Source: Microlunatus parietis
GTDB lineage: Bacteria; Actinomycetota; Actinomycetes; Propionibacteriales; Propionibacteriaceae
NCBI RefSeq assembly: GCF_013407955.1
Contig: NZ_JACCBU010000001.1
Location: 4,092,001-4,156,000 of the forward strand
Length of the DNA stretch: 64,000 bases
Reading direction: 5' to 3'
Shown: in pieces, positions 50,157-58,708 of the stretch
Position numbering within the stretch: the stretch's first letter is position 1
Layout: every line of letters starts with the position of its first letter
Made by a program: the position numbers and the translations under genes
Notes under the pieces: model-generated
Database searches by the model: none
What the model saw: the letters and a program-made list of their open reading frames with translations, nothing else
Told to the model about the DNA's origin: nothing

Positions 50157-50685
50157 TCACCGTGCCCGAGCGCGCGCCGGGCCGGGCGGGTGGCGGACGC
50201 CGCTGAGCGGACGGTCTGACCTCGATTCGGGCTTTGCCGGTCAACCGTCCATTCGGTGATGCCGATGCGGCGATGGTGCCGACCCGTCCTTGAGCCGGTC
50301 GCGGCCGGCGTGTCGGGATTCCTCCACACGCGCGGCGGTGCAACGTCGCACTCCCCCATACCGCTTGGACTGAGGAGGTTTTCCGCCATCGCTGCGCTGG
50401 ATCAGCGGGAGAAGCAGCTTGGGATCGCCGCGGAGACCCGTGACGAACGGTCCGGACGGATCGGCGTCCCGTCCCGATCGCATCGCCGACGCGCTCGGCC
50501 GCTATCCGAGTGTGGCTCTCGCCGATCGTGAACCGGGCGGCTACCCCCGACCGCGACGCGCGCCGAGGCCAGTCGATCGACCGTGGGCGAGCAACTACTG
50601 CTGCACACGCCCGCCGCCTTCGCCGCGACCAGCAGCAAGGCCGCCCTGCTCTGGTCGACCTGGTGCCGGCCCAGCCGCCGGCTCA
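50157..50685. other. Gene-free gap holding repeat copy 2
   Basis: Between the Opu-like operon and the convergent DoxX gene. Bases 50235-50408 are the second copy of the degenerate repeat found at 1141-1336. The rest shows an alanine-rich open frame (about 50583-50690) without start context or family likeness; I do not call it a gene. Confidence 0.5.
50235..50408. repeat. Degenerate dispersed repeat, copy 2 (partner at 1141-1336)
   Basis: Same ordered blocks as copy 1: TGCCGGTCAA, TTCGGTGATG, GTGTCG.GATT, GCAACGT.GCAC, AGGTTT..GC.ATCGCT. Length and order agree, bases agree at roughly two positions in three by eye. Confidence 0.5.
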
Positions 50686-51681
50686 CTAGCGATTCACCGG
50701 CGGGCGCGCGTCCCAGGAGAAGTCGCGGTCGAAAAGGAAGCGGAACTCCGGATCGGATGCCAGGGTGAGATCCTGGCCGCCGCCGGTCAGCCGGAGCCGG
50801 CCGTCGGCCAGGCGCTCCCAACGCAGTTCGAGTCTCGTCGTGACCGGTTCGGTGGTCCGGACCGGTCCGCGCTGGGCGGCCTTGAGTTCGGCCATGATCA
50901 GGTTCGGTCCGGCCTCGGAGAAGGAGCCGGTGCGGAGATCACCGTTGGCCTGCCGGATCGACCACCGTGACTTGCCATGGACGACCCACTGACCGAAGGC
51001 GACCTGCTGCCATCGTTGATCATCGGCCAACTGTGCGGCAGGCTTCGCGGTGTCGTCCACCACTCGGTAGACCCCGGCCAGCGCCTGCCCCTCCTGCGGT
51101 GCCGGGAAGGTCAGCCGAAACAGCACCCCGGAGGTGATCACGGCCAGCACCGCGAGCACCGCCCCGGCGACGTTGATGATCTTGCCGGCTCGACCGGTGA
51201 TGATCGTCGGCAGCGGCCCGTGCGGGAGCGGGCCGGAGGTGAACAGGGACCGCAGAAACCTTGTCGCATAAGGGATCGCGGCGATCGTCGCGCCGATCGC
51301 CAGAGCCAGCGACAGCTGCTTCACCGGCACGTCGTAGGACAGATTGAGCAGGAACACGAAGTACATGTCGAACGCCGCGATCGCGGCGCCGGCGCCGGCG
51401 GTCCGGCGCCACAGCAGCAGGCCGGCGGCCAGCACCTCGGCGACGCCGGACAGGAACTGGAACGGGACCGAATAGCCGATCATCCGCCAGAGCAACCCCA
51501 TCGGGCTCATCTCTCCGTACGCCACCAGGGCGTCGCCGAAGTCGGCCCGGCCCATCTGGGCCAGGAACACCTTCGCCCAGCCGTAGACGAACAGGTAGCC
51601 GGCCAGACCGATCCGAAGCAGCAGATGCGCCGCCCAGCCGATCCGGGCCGGCAGCGTCGGCGACGTGGGTGGGTTGATCAC
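50686..51681 (-). CDS. DoxX-like membrane protein with C-terminal extracytoplasmic domain
   Basis: 331 residues. A DoxX/DoxD four-helix membrane unit occupies residues 15-145 (LLLRIGLAGYLFVYGWAKVFL, MIGYSVPFQFLSGVAEVLAAGLLLWRR, AFDMYFVFLLNLSYD). After a basic loop a fifth helix (VAGAVLAVLAVITSGVLFRLTF, about 180-200) leads to a beta-rich domain of about 130 residues (YRVVDDTAKPAAQL ... EFRFLFDRDFSWD). The extra domain is not part of classical DoxX. DoxX proteins belong to quinone- or thiol-linked redox systems; role here unknown. Confidence 0.8.
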   Translation of the reverse strand: MINPPTSPTLPARIGWAAHLLLRIGLAGYLFVYGWAKVFLAQMGRADFGDALVAYGEMSPMGLLWRMIGYSVPFQFLSGVAEVLAAGLLLWRRTAGAGAAIAAFDMYFVFLLNLSYDVPVKQLSLALAIGATIAAIPYATRFLRSLFTSGPLPHGPLPTIITGRAGKIINVAGAVLAVLAVITSGVLFRLTFPAPQEGQALAGVYRVVDDTAKPAAQLADDQRWQQVAFGQWVVHGKSRWSIRQANGDLRTGSFSEAGPNLIMAELKAAQRGPVRTTEPVTTRLELRWERLADGRLRLTGGGQDLTLASDPEFRFLFDRDFSWDARPPVNR

Positions 51682-51817
51682 GAGCCGATCGTGCCAGCCG
51701 TTCCGGTCCCGGGCATCTGACCTACGTCACAAGATCAAGCTGAGGCGATCACACCGGCCGGTGAGTCCGCCCGGGAGATCCCAAGGGTCACCCCCGTCCC
51801 ACCTCACCAAGGTTCTT

Positions 51818-51877
51818 GTCGCTATACCAGGGAAGCTTCTGTGGTAGAGCGACAGTTTTTCACGTAACGTGAAAAAC
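51818..51877. promoter_or_regulatory. Two adjacent palindromes between DoxX and LigD-Pol genes
   Basis: First: GTCGCTATACCA (51818-51829) with TGGTAGAGCGAC (51842-51853), one mismatch, 12-nt loop centred on AAGCTT. Second, starting 1 bp later: GTTTTTCACGT (51855-51865) and ACGTGAAAAAC (51867-51877), a perfect 11-bp inverted repeat around a single A. They lie 41 bp beyond the LigD-Pol stop and about 140 bp before the DoxX start, so could be a terminator for the former or operators for the latter. Confidence 0.6.
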
Positions 51878-51917
51878 CGACCGGAGGGTGACGACAGGGC
51901 CAGGGCGACAAGGCGGG

Positions 51918-52862
51918 TCAGGTTTCGTCGGGCGGGGGTGCGTCGTCCTTCTCGTCCCGCTCGGCCCATTCCAGAAGTTGATCAAGGCTGTAGATCTCGT
52001 CGTCGATGCCCGCGTGCAGGTCGCCCAGCTCGGCGTACCGGGCGGGCATGGTGGCGATCGTGAAGTCGCGCGGATCCGCCTCGGGCAGTTCGTCCCAGGT
52101 CACCGGGGCGGACACGAGGCCCTCCGGCGTTCCCCGTACCGAATAGGCGCAGGCGACGGTGTGATCACGGGCGTTCTGGTTGTAGTCGACGAACACCGTC
52201 GCCGGGTCCCGGTCCTTGCGCCACCAGGTCAGGTCGACCAGGCCGCCGGCCCGCCGCTCGACCTCCCGGGCGAAGGCCCAGGCGGCTCGCCGCACGTCGG
52301 GAAACTCGTACACCGGCGCGACCCGGACATAGATGTGGATCCCCTTGCTGCCCGAGGTCTTTGGGAAGCCGGTGGCGCCCAGCTCGTCCAGTACCTCGCG
52401 GGTGACCGCGGCGACCCGGCGCACGTCCTCGTAGCTCGCCTGCGGCCCGGGATCAAGATCGATCCGCCACTCGTCGGGCTGCTCGACGTGCTCGCTGCGG
52501 GAGTTCCACGGATGGAACTCCACCGTCGACATCTGGACCGCCCAGATCACGTCGGCGGGATGATCAACACAGAGTTCGTACGCGTGCCGGCCGGACGGGA
52601 AGTCGACCCGGACGGTCTGGATCCACGGCGGCGCGCCGTGCGGCAGCCGCTTCTGGTGCACCTTCTCGCCGTCGACGCCGTCCGGGAACCGGTGCAGCAT
52701 GCAGGGCCGGTGGTGCAGCGCGTTGACGACGCCGTCCGCGACCGAGAGGTAATACTTCGCCAGGTCGAGCTTCGTCTCTCCGCGCGCGGAGAAGTAGACC
52801 CGGTCCGGGTTGCTGATCTTGACGACCCGGTCGCCGACCTCGAGTTCGACGCGCTCCACCAT
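51918..52862 (-). CDS. Stand-alone LigD-type polymerase domain (NHEJ primase-polymerase)
   Basis: 314 residues of the archaeo-eukaryotic-primase-like PolDom of bacterial LigD: ISNPDRVYF at the N-terminus, VEFHPWNSR, the metal-binding DLDPGP, SGSKGIHIYV, and YNQNARDHTVACAYSVRGTPEGLVSAPV. It adds ribo- or deoxynucleotides at broken ends during end joining with Ku and a ligase. The ligase and nuclease domains of full LigD are absent, and no Ku gene is nearby. The start ATG 52862 is 16 bp from the MFS gene's stop. Confidence 0.93.
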   Translation of the reverse strand: MVERVELEVGDRVVKISNPDRVYFSARGETKLDLAKYYLSVADGVVNALHHRPCMLHRFPDGVDGEKVHQKRLPHGAPPWIQTVRVDFPSGRHAYELCVDHPADVIWAVQMSTVEFHPWNSRSEHVEQPDEWRIDLDPGPQASYEDVRRVAAVTREVLDELGATGFPKTSGSKGIHIYVRVAPVYEFPDVRRAAWAFAREVERRAGGLVDLTWWRKDRDPATVFVDYNQNARDHTVACAYSVRGTPEGLVSAPVTWDELPEADPRDFTIATMPARYAELGDLHAGIDDEIYSLDQLLEWAERDEKDDAPPPDET

Positions 52863-52878
52863 GCCTTGACCTTAACAA

Positions 52879-54153
52879 TCAGCGCCGCAGTCGCGGGGCC
52901 AAGCCGCGACCAGCGACCAAGATCGCCGCACAACCGAGCAGCCCGATGAGGGACGTGATCAGCCAGGGCAGCTCCGGAGCGGCGGCGAAGGCGACCGCGA
53001 ACGCGCCCGGCGCCGCGATCGTGGCCAGGGCGAACGAGTATTGGAACCAGGACAGATAACCGGCCCGCGACGCCTGCGGCGCCGCGTCCGAGGCCAGCCC
53101 CATCGACACCGGGGCGTGGATCAGCTCGGCGATCGAATAGACCAGGACGGAGATGATCAAGCCGGGAATCACCAGCCAGACCGGCGCCAGTCCGAGCACC
53201 GCGGTGACCACGCCCCAGGCCGCCCAGATCAGGCCGGCCACGACCAGCACCCGGATCCTCCGGAAGCGGCTCGTCGCACGCACCGCCAGGCCCTGACAGG
53301 TCGCCCCGATCACCGTGTTCATGGCCAGCAGCGGTCCGATCAGCCAGGCCGGCGCGTCCAGGCCGTGCACCACGTACAGCGGAAGACCGACGGCCAGAAT
53401 CGTGCTGCAGAAGGCGAACAGGGTGTTCGCCCCGATCAGCAGCAGGTACGGGCCGTCCCGGTGCACCCGGCCGCTCTCATGATCATCACCGGTCGCCGGG
53501 GCGGGCCGGCGGGCGTGGCCGGGGTCGCGGGCCAACAGGACGGCGGCAGCGATCATGCTCACCGAGTTGGCCGCCAGGGCGATGACGTACGGCAGCGAAC
53601 CAGGGATGATCAACAACGCGCCGGCGATCAGCGCCCCGACGGCGAAGCCGACGCCCTGGGTCATCCCGGACAGCGCGAACCAGGACTCCTTGCCGGCGGA
53701 CCCGGCGGCGTCGGCGGCGTCGGCGATCAGCGCGAAGATCGACGACCAGAACGCCCGCCCGCCGACCGCGGTGAGCAGGCAACAGGAGACCAGGATCGGC
53801 AGCGCGCGGCCGGCCGGCAGCACGGCGAGCAGCAGGCCGGCCATGCCGATCGACTGCAGGATCAGGGCGAAGATCACGATCGTCCGCGGCGTGAACCGAC
53901 CGGCGACGGCGGCCGCGACGGCCGGCACGGCGAGCGAGAGCACACCGGAGCCGGTGACCACCAGGCCGGCGGTCGCGACGGGCAGTCCGACGACGGTGGT
54001 CAGGTAGAGCAGCACGAGCGGCCCGGCCAGGCCGGTCCCGATCGCGTCGATGCAGAGCGCGAGCACCAGCGGCAGGTGGCCGCGGATCGACGGCAACCCG
54101 AGCAGCCGGGTCAGTGAGAATCGTTGTTGGGTGGGCAGCGGCGAACGGCGCAT
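52879..54153 (-). CDS. MFS transporter
   Basis: 424 residues, twelve spans. ALCIDAIGTGLAGPLVLLYLTTV is helix 1, AAAVAGRFTPRTIVIF is the loop 2-3 region, and a basic central loop (about 205-235, with GHARRPAPATGDDHESGRV) divides the halves. Pattern resembles actinobacterial drug/metabolite efflux proteins with AGYLSWFQYSFALATIAAPG near the end. I take ATG 54153 (MRRSPLPT), after GGAGGC; the longer frame is not supported. Substrate unknown. Confidence 0.87.
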   Translation of the reverse strand: MRRSPLPTQQRFSLTRLLGLPSIRGHLPLVLALCIDAIGTGLAGPLVLLYLTTVVGLPVATAGLVVTGSGVLSLAVPAVAAAVAGRFTPRTIVIFALILQSIGMAGLLLAVLPAGRALPILVSCCLLTAVGGRAFWSSIFALIADAADAAGSAGKESWFALSGMTQGVGFAVGALIAGALLIIPGSLPYVIALAANSVSMIAAAVLLARDPGHARRPAPATGDDHESGRVHRDGPYLLLIGANTLFAFCSTILAVGLPLYVVHGLDAPAWLIGPLLAMNTVIGATCQGLAVRATSRFRRIRVLVVAGLIWAAWGVVTAVLGLAPVWLVIPGLIISVLVYSIAELIHAPVSMGLASDAAPQASRAGYLSWFQYSFALATIAAPGAFAVAFAAAPELPWLITSLIGLLGCAAILVAGRGLAPRLRR

Positions 54154-54331
54154 TGCGGATGCCTCCGTGTCCTGTGCCCACGCGCCCACTTGTTGTCTAT
54201 CACCGGCGCCGAAGCGCCTGCGCGGAACGCGACCACTCCACCGGCCGAACGGCCGCCTACAGTTGGGGCTGCTTACATGGTCGGGCAGTGAGTGTACGGC
54301 AGTGTCGGTGGCTGCGGCTAGGTTCGGGGCC

Positions 54332-54751
54332 ATGCCTTTGTCCCAAACCGAACGCGAAGAGTTTCTGGCCCAGCCGCACATCGGTGCCCTGGCCGTGTCC
54401 GAGGGTGAGGGCCGCGCCCCGCTGGTCGTGCCGATCTGGTACGGCTACACCCCCGGTGGAGAGCTCTGGGTCAACACCGAACTGGAGTCCCGGAAGGGTC
54501 GTGCGATCCGCGCCGCCGGACGGTTCAGCCTGATGGTGCAGCGGGTCGTGCCGACGATCCGGTACGTGTCGGTCGAGGGACCGGTGACCAGGATCGAGCC
54601 TGGCAGCCGGGACAGGACCCAGCAGATGGCCGCGCGTTACCTGCCGCCGGACCGGGTGGCCGGCTACGTGGAATTCGAGCTGACCCAGATGGGCGAGCAC
54701 TCCGGCATCTTCATGAGGCCGGAGCACTGGCTCTCGTCAGACCTCGGTTAG
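54332..54751 (+). CDS. PPOX/pyridoxamine 5'-phosphate oxidase family protein
   Basis: 139 residues with a split-barrel FMN/F420-binding fold: EREEFLAQPHIGALAVSEGEGRAPLVVPIWYGY, then VNTELESRKGRAIRAAGRFSLMVQ and YVSVEGPVTRIE. Members bind flavin or F420 and act as small oxidoreductases or haem binders. The 3' end overlaps the convergent phosphotransferase by 15 bp. Confidence 0.87.
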   Translation: MPLSQTEREEFLAQPHIGALAVSEGEGRAPLVVPIWYGYTPGGELWVNTELESRKGRAIRAAGRFSLMVQRVVPTIRYVSVEGPVTRIEPGSRDRTQQMAARYLPPDRVAGYVEFELTQMGEHSGIFMRPEHWLSSDLG

Positions 54752-55618
54752 CCAGCGTCTGGCCAGGTCCACCGCCCGGCCATGGACCCGATCGATGCCG
54801 GCCGAGGAGTTGTAACCGGCGTAGGCGGGCCAGGCGAAGAGGGCGGTCGACAGCTCGGCGGCCAGGACCGAACGGGCGAGTTCGGCGGCGTCGAGGCCGC
54901 GTCGGTCGGCGTAGAGCTTGATTATCTCCGCCAGCGGCGGCGTCGCTCCGGACGGCGCGGCGCGGCCGGCGGCGAAGGCGAGTTCGCCCGCCGGACGGCC
55001 GAATCCGGCGACCTGCCAGTCGGCCCAGACCAGGCCGGCCTCGGTGATCAGGATGTTGTCGGTGTGGCAGTCGCCGTGGTTGAAACAGAACGGCTGCGCC
55101 CGTACGGCAGCGGTCAGGGCACCGGGATCGTCGAAGATCGGCGCAAACAGCTCCGCCTCGCCGGGCCGGTCCCAGTAGCTCCGCCACCGGTCCGGATCGG
55201 AGCCGGGCACCTCCCCGTCCGGCGCGTGCCGCCACAGGCCGCCGTCCGGCACCGGCGTCTCGTGCAGCGCGGCCAGATCGCCGGCCAGCGCGAGCCAGTG
55301 ATCATGGGTCCAGTCCGGGGCCGGCCGGATCGTCCCCGGCGCGGACAGCAGGATCGCCACGCAGTCGTCGGACTGATGGTGAGCGAGCAACTCGGGCGTC
55401 TTGATCCCGAGATCGCCGGCCAGCTCCCGATAGAAGGTGAGCTCGCGTTCGGCGGCGACGCGGTCGAAGCCCGATTCGGCGAACCTGATCTTGACTACCG
55501 CAGGCGTCCCGTCGGCCCGGGTCCCCCGCCGGACCGCCGAGCCGGACAGGCCTCCGGATACGGAGTCCGGGTCCAGGACGATGCCGAACCGATGGGCGAG
55601 CTGATCGACCGTGGTCAT
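54737..55618 (-). CDS. APH/choline-kinase-like phosphotransferase
   Basis: 293 residues. VVKIRFAESGFDRVAAERELTFYREL is the ATP-binding N-lobe; the catalytic loop is NHGDCHTDNILI, and metal-binding VWADWQVAGFGRPAGELAF replaces the usual DFD/DWE with ADWQ, so activity needs testing. Closest in pattern to DUF1679/ecdysteroid-kinase-like actinobacterial proteins. Monocistronic. Unrelated in detail to the APH protein at 9098. Confidence 0.83.
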   Translation of the reverse strand: MTTVDQLAHRFGIVLDPDSVSGGLSGSAVRRGTRADGTPAVVKIRFAESGFDRVAAERELTFYRELAGDLGIKTPELLAHHQSDDCVAILLSAPGTIRPAPDWTHDHWLALAGDLAALHETPVPDGGLWRHAPDGEVPGSDPDRWRSYWDRPGEAELFAPIFDDPGALTAAVRAQPFCFNHGDCHTDNILITEAGLVWADWQVAGFGRPAGELAFAAGRAAPSGATPPLAEIIKLYADRRGLDAAELARSVLAAELSTALFAWPAYAGYNSSAGIDRVHGRAVDLARRWLTEV

Positions 55619-56282
55619 GCCCGGACGGTAACAACCGTCACCGACGTTCCCGCGGGAACGCAGCTGACACCCGCCCGAGTCCGCCGACGCGGATCAGACC
55701 GCCTTGAGTACCGATTCCAGCGGGGAGGGTTCCCCCGGGCCGGCGCCAGCGGCGGAACTGTGCGTGGGGCGGTTGCGGGTCCGGGGTCATGACAGGAGCG
55801 ATCCGGCAGGCCAGACCGCAAGACCTTCGGTGTGAACGCCGCGGCCCGAGACACGGGACCCGACCAGGCGCAAGGCTGTTCAACCGGGAGCGGGCCAGTC
55901 GGACCGCCTGCGGGCGGCCTCGTTCCGGTCCCGGGCCAGGAACACAATCTGCGAGGCAACGCGTCCCGCCACCGTTCTCGGCTTGTTAGCTCGCGATCGC
56001 GAGGCCCGGCGCGAACCGCGCGTCCGCCGCTTCGCCGTGAGCCACACCCGAAGCAAGGCTTCAGCCCAGTGCACTTCGCCATGCGAATCTGCACCAGGCT
56101 CACTTCGCCGCGCCGGATCTTCCCCCGCGACCCGGGTCTGACGCGGCCACCGCCGGCCCCCGACCGAACAGGTCGGGGACGTTCCCGCGGGAATGTCCCC
56201 GACGAGATGTGGGAGATGCGTGCCTTCCCCCGGTGACCGTCGCTGGACTGACTGTCGGAGCCCCTCCGTAGAGTCGGCGACC
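55619..56282. other. Gene-free gap flanked by GTTCCCGCGGGAAC palindromes
   Basis: About 660 bp with no convincing gene. A perfect 14-bp palindrome GTTCCCGCGGGAAC lies at 55646-55659, and a related 30-bp palindrome at 56173-56202 has the arms TCGGGGACGTTCCCG and CGGGAATGTCCCCGA with one mismatch. Together they bracket about 510 bp of unstructured sequence. This could be an inactive non-autonomous element or two operators for a common regulator. Confidence 0.5.
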
Positions 56283-58007
56283 GTGGAGGAGATCGCCGTC
56301 GCGGTCGCGGACGACCTGGTCGTGCTGCGATCGCTGGGCGGCGCCAGCGACGAGACGATCGACCGGTCCGCGGCACCGGTCCGGCTCGGTGAACTGGAGC
56401 GCGCCGGCGCACGGTGGGTGTGGGCGGACACCCGGGAGCTCTATCCGGAGTTGCTCCGCGCCGGCGTCCGGCTCGAACGCTGCGTCGATCTTCGCCTCTG
56501 CCACGCGATCCTGGCCGCCTCGACCTATCTGGCCGAGCCGCTGCAAAGCTCCGACACGTTCTGGGACCGGTCGCCGGCCGAACTGCTGGAGGACGAGCAG
56601 CCGACGCTGCTGGCCCGGCCGATGGAGCGCGCCGACCTGGATCAGGTGGTCGCCGAGCACCGGCTGCAGACCGCGGCGGTCGCCGACTCGCCGCACCGGC
56701 ACCGGCTCCGGTTGCTGCTCGCCGCCGAGTCGGCCGGTGCCTTGATCGCGGCCGAACTGCACCACCACGGGCTGCCGTTCGACGTCGCGGTCCATGATCG
56801 ACAACTGACCGAGCTGCTCGGCCCGAAGCCGCGATTCGGTGGCCGGCCGGCGGTGCTGGAGGGGCTGCTCGGCGAGATCCGTACGGCGCTCGGGCAGCCC
56901 GGCCTCAATCCCGACTCGCCGCCCGAACTGCTCCGCGCCCTGCACACGGTCGGGCTGGACGCCACCAGCACCCGGCAGTGGGAGCTCAGCAAGCTTGATC
57001 ATCCGGCGATCGCGCCGCTGCTCACGTACAAGAAACTGTCCCGGCTGCTGTCCGCCAACGGCTGGGGCTGGGCCGATCAGTGGGTTAGGGACGGCCGGTT
57101 CCGCCCCGAGTACGTGCCGGCCGGCGTGGTCACCGGTCGCTGGGCCACCCGCGGCGGCGGCGCGCTGCAGATCCCCAAGCTGCTCCGCGGTGCGGTGACC
57201 GCGGAACCGGGCTGGCGGCTGGTGGTGGCCGACGCCGCCCAGCTGGAACCGCGCGTGCTGGCTGCGATGGCCAGTGATCATCGCCTGGCCCGGGCCGCGC
57301 GCGGCGGCGACCTCTATCAGGGCCTGGTCGACGAGGGAGTGGTGGAGACCCGCGCGAAGGCGAAGGTGGCGATGCTCGGCGCCCTGTACGGAGCGACGAC
57401 CGGCGAGTCCGGGCAGCTGATGCCGCGGTTGATCAAGGCCTACCCGCGGGCCACCGGGCTGGTCGAGGACGCGGCCCGGGCCGGCGAACGGGGCGAGGTG
57501 GTGACCACCTGGCTGGGCCGGAGCTCACCGCGGCCCGGGCCGTGGTGGTACGAGGGCCAGAACGCGGCGAGCCAGCCGGAGGCCGGGCCGACCGAGCAGC
57601 GCCGGGCCCGGCAACAGGCCCGCGACTGGGGCCGGTTCACCCGCAACTTCGTCGTCCAGGGCACCGCCGCGGAGTGGGCGCTGTGCTGGATGGCCGACCT
57701 GCGCAACCGGCTCGCCACGCTCGGCCCGCCCGACGATCGGCCCTACCTGGTCTACTTCCTGCACGACGAGATCATCGTGCACACGCCGGACCGGCTCGCC
57801 GATCAGGCCGAACATTCGGTACGGGAAGCCGCCCACACCGCCACCCGCCTGATGTTCGGCGACTTCGAGATCGACCTCGCCCTGGACCTGGCCACCGTGA
57901 CCAGCTACGCCGAGACCGAGCCGGCCGCGGACATCGCAGCAGAGCTCGAGACGTCGGAGGAATCCCTCGAACCCGTTGACCAGACAGGTTGGTCAGCCCA
58001 GGCTTGA
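56283..58007 (+). CDS. Family-A DNA polymerase (bifunctional 3'-5' exonuclease/polymerase type)
   Basis: 574 residues, lacking a 5'-nuclease. The N-terminal 170 residues are a degenerate 3'-5' exonuclease-like domain, without a clear DEDD set. The polymerase half has motif A VVADAAQLEPRVLA, motif B with RAKAKVAMLGALYG and motif C FLHDEIIVHTP, so the catalytic Asp/Lys/Asp residues of PolA are kept. This short PolA-like enzyme is widespread in actinobacteria beside a full-length PolA and is thought to work in repair. GTG 56283 follows GGAG weakly. Confidence 0.9.
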   Translation: MEEIAVAVADDLVVLRSLGGASDETIDRSAAPVRLGELERAGARWVWADTRELYPELLRAGVRLERCVDLRLCHAILAASTYLAEPLQSSDTFWDRSPAELLEDEQPTLLARPMERADLDQVVAEHRLQTAAVADSPHRHRLRLLLAAESAGALIAAELHHHGLPFDVAVHDRQLTELLGPKPRFGGRPAVLEGLLGEIRTALGQPGLNPDSPPELLRALHTVGLDATSTRQWELSKLDHPAIAPLLTYKKLSRLLSANGWGWADQWVRDGRFRPEYVPAGVVTGRWATRGGGALQIPKLLRGAVTAEPGWRLVVADAAQLEPRVLAAMASDHRLARAARGGDLYQGLVDEGVVETRAKAKVAMLGALYGATTGESGQLMPRLIKAYPRATGLVEDAARAGERGEVVTTWLGRSSPRPGPWWYEGQNAASQPEAGPTEQRRARQQARDWGRFTRNFVVQGTAAEWALCWMADLRNRLATLGPPDDRPYLVYFLHDEIIVHTPDRLADQAEHSVREAAHTATRLMFGDFEIDLALDLATVTSYAETEPAADIAAELETSEESLEPVDQTGWSAQA

Positions 58008-58010
58008 GGC

Positions 58011-58238
58011 ATGACGCAGCTCGTCGACGTGCAGGAAGCGAACGCGCGTCTGGCTGCCTTGCTGGTCGCGGTCGAGGCGGGCGAAGAGGTGATCATCGCT
58101 CGCGGCGGTAGACCGGTGGCACGGCTGGTGGCCATGCAGGACGGTTCGCGGCGGGAGATGGGCTTCGTCGGCTACCGAGTCCCGGACAGCTTCTTCGAAC
58201 CGCTGCCAGAGGACGAACTCGCTGCGTGGAAGCAGTAG
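58011..58238 (+). CDS. Phd/YefM-like antitoxin, apparently orphan
   Basis: 75 residues: TQLVDVQEANARLAALLVAVEAGEEVIIARGGRPVARLVA is the Phd/YefM DNA-binding fold, and the acidic C-terminus (PDSFFEPLPEDELAAW) is the toxin-binding tail. The partner, usually a PIN-domain toxin starting within a few bases, is missing: only about 20 sense codons follow before a stop and the next gene is a membrane protein. It begins 3 bp after the polymerase stop. Either the toxin was deleted or it acts as a lone regulator. Confidence 0.85.
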   Translation: MTQLVDVQEANARLAALLVAVEAGEEVIIARGGRPVARLVAMQDGSRREMGFVGYRVPDSFFEPLPEDELAAWKQ

Positions 58239-58301
58239 CCGTGCCTGCGCTGCAGGTTGATCTCGTGACCGCGGTCGACGATCTGTGCCACTGTGGATTT
58301 C

Positions 58302-58586
58302 ATGAGTGCTGATCATGGACCGGATCCCACCCCGATCGACGAGCCGGCCGGCCGCAGCTCGACCGGCGCGCCGCTGCCCGGGGCGCGGGCGGGCGGGGCG
58401 AGCGCGATCGGCGGGCTGAGCCTGGCCGGGCTCGCGGTCGGCGCGCTGGCCGGGGGTGCACTGGCGTTCGGCGTGATCGCGATCGGGCGGCTGGTGATCC
58501 GGCGGGCCACAATTCGTACCCTCAAGATCGGCGATCTTGAGGTCGACCGACTGCGGGTTCGCCAGCTTCTGGTTGACCCTTCCTGA
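58302..58586 (+). CDS. Small glycine-rich membrane protein
   Basis: 94 residues. A Pro/Gly-rich start, one or two glycine-alanine helices (IGGLSLAGLAVGALAGGALAFGVIAIGRLVI) and a basic C-terminus with IRTLKIGDLEVDRLRVRQLLV repeats in a beta-like pattern. Family not recognised. ATG 58302 rather than GTG 58293. A hairpin terminator-like sequence lies 49 bp after its stop. Confidence 0.6.
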   Translation: MSADHGPDPTPIDEPAGRSSTGAPLPGARAGGASAIGGLSLAGLAVGALAGGALAFGVIAIGRLVIRRATIRTLKIGDLEVDRLRVRQLLVDPS

Positions 58587-58634
58587 TCCCACCCGGGCGA
58601 GGCTCACCTGGGGTTGAGCGCGGGCTGCGGGTCA

Positions 58635-58650
58635 CCGCCTGAGGAGGCGG
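58635..58650. terminator. Hairpin between convergent genes
   Basis: CCGCCT-GAGG-AGGCGG forms a six-pair G+C stem with a four-base loop, between the small membrane protein (plus) and GntR (minus) genes. No U-run follows on either side, so termination strength is uncertain. Confidence 0.45.
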
Positions 58651-58708
58651 CGTCCTGGGCAGGGCATGCTTCGTCAGGCTCAGCGGACGTAGTCGACACC
58701 CGGCCTGA

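Noticed and set aside
50583..50690. Short alanine-rich plus-strand frame before the DoxX gene
   Set aside because: No ribosome site or family likeness, and it runs into the convergent gene.
58241..58310. Remnant of a PIN toxin after the Phd antitoxin
   Set aside because: The 23 codons after GTG 58241 show no PIN-domain start (no LDT or similar) and end at once.
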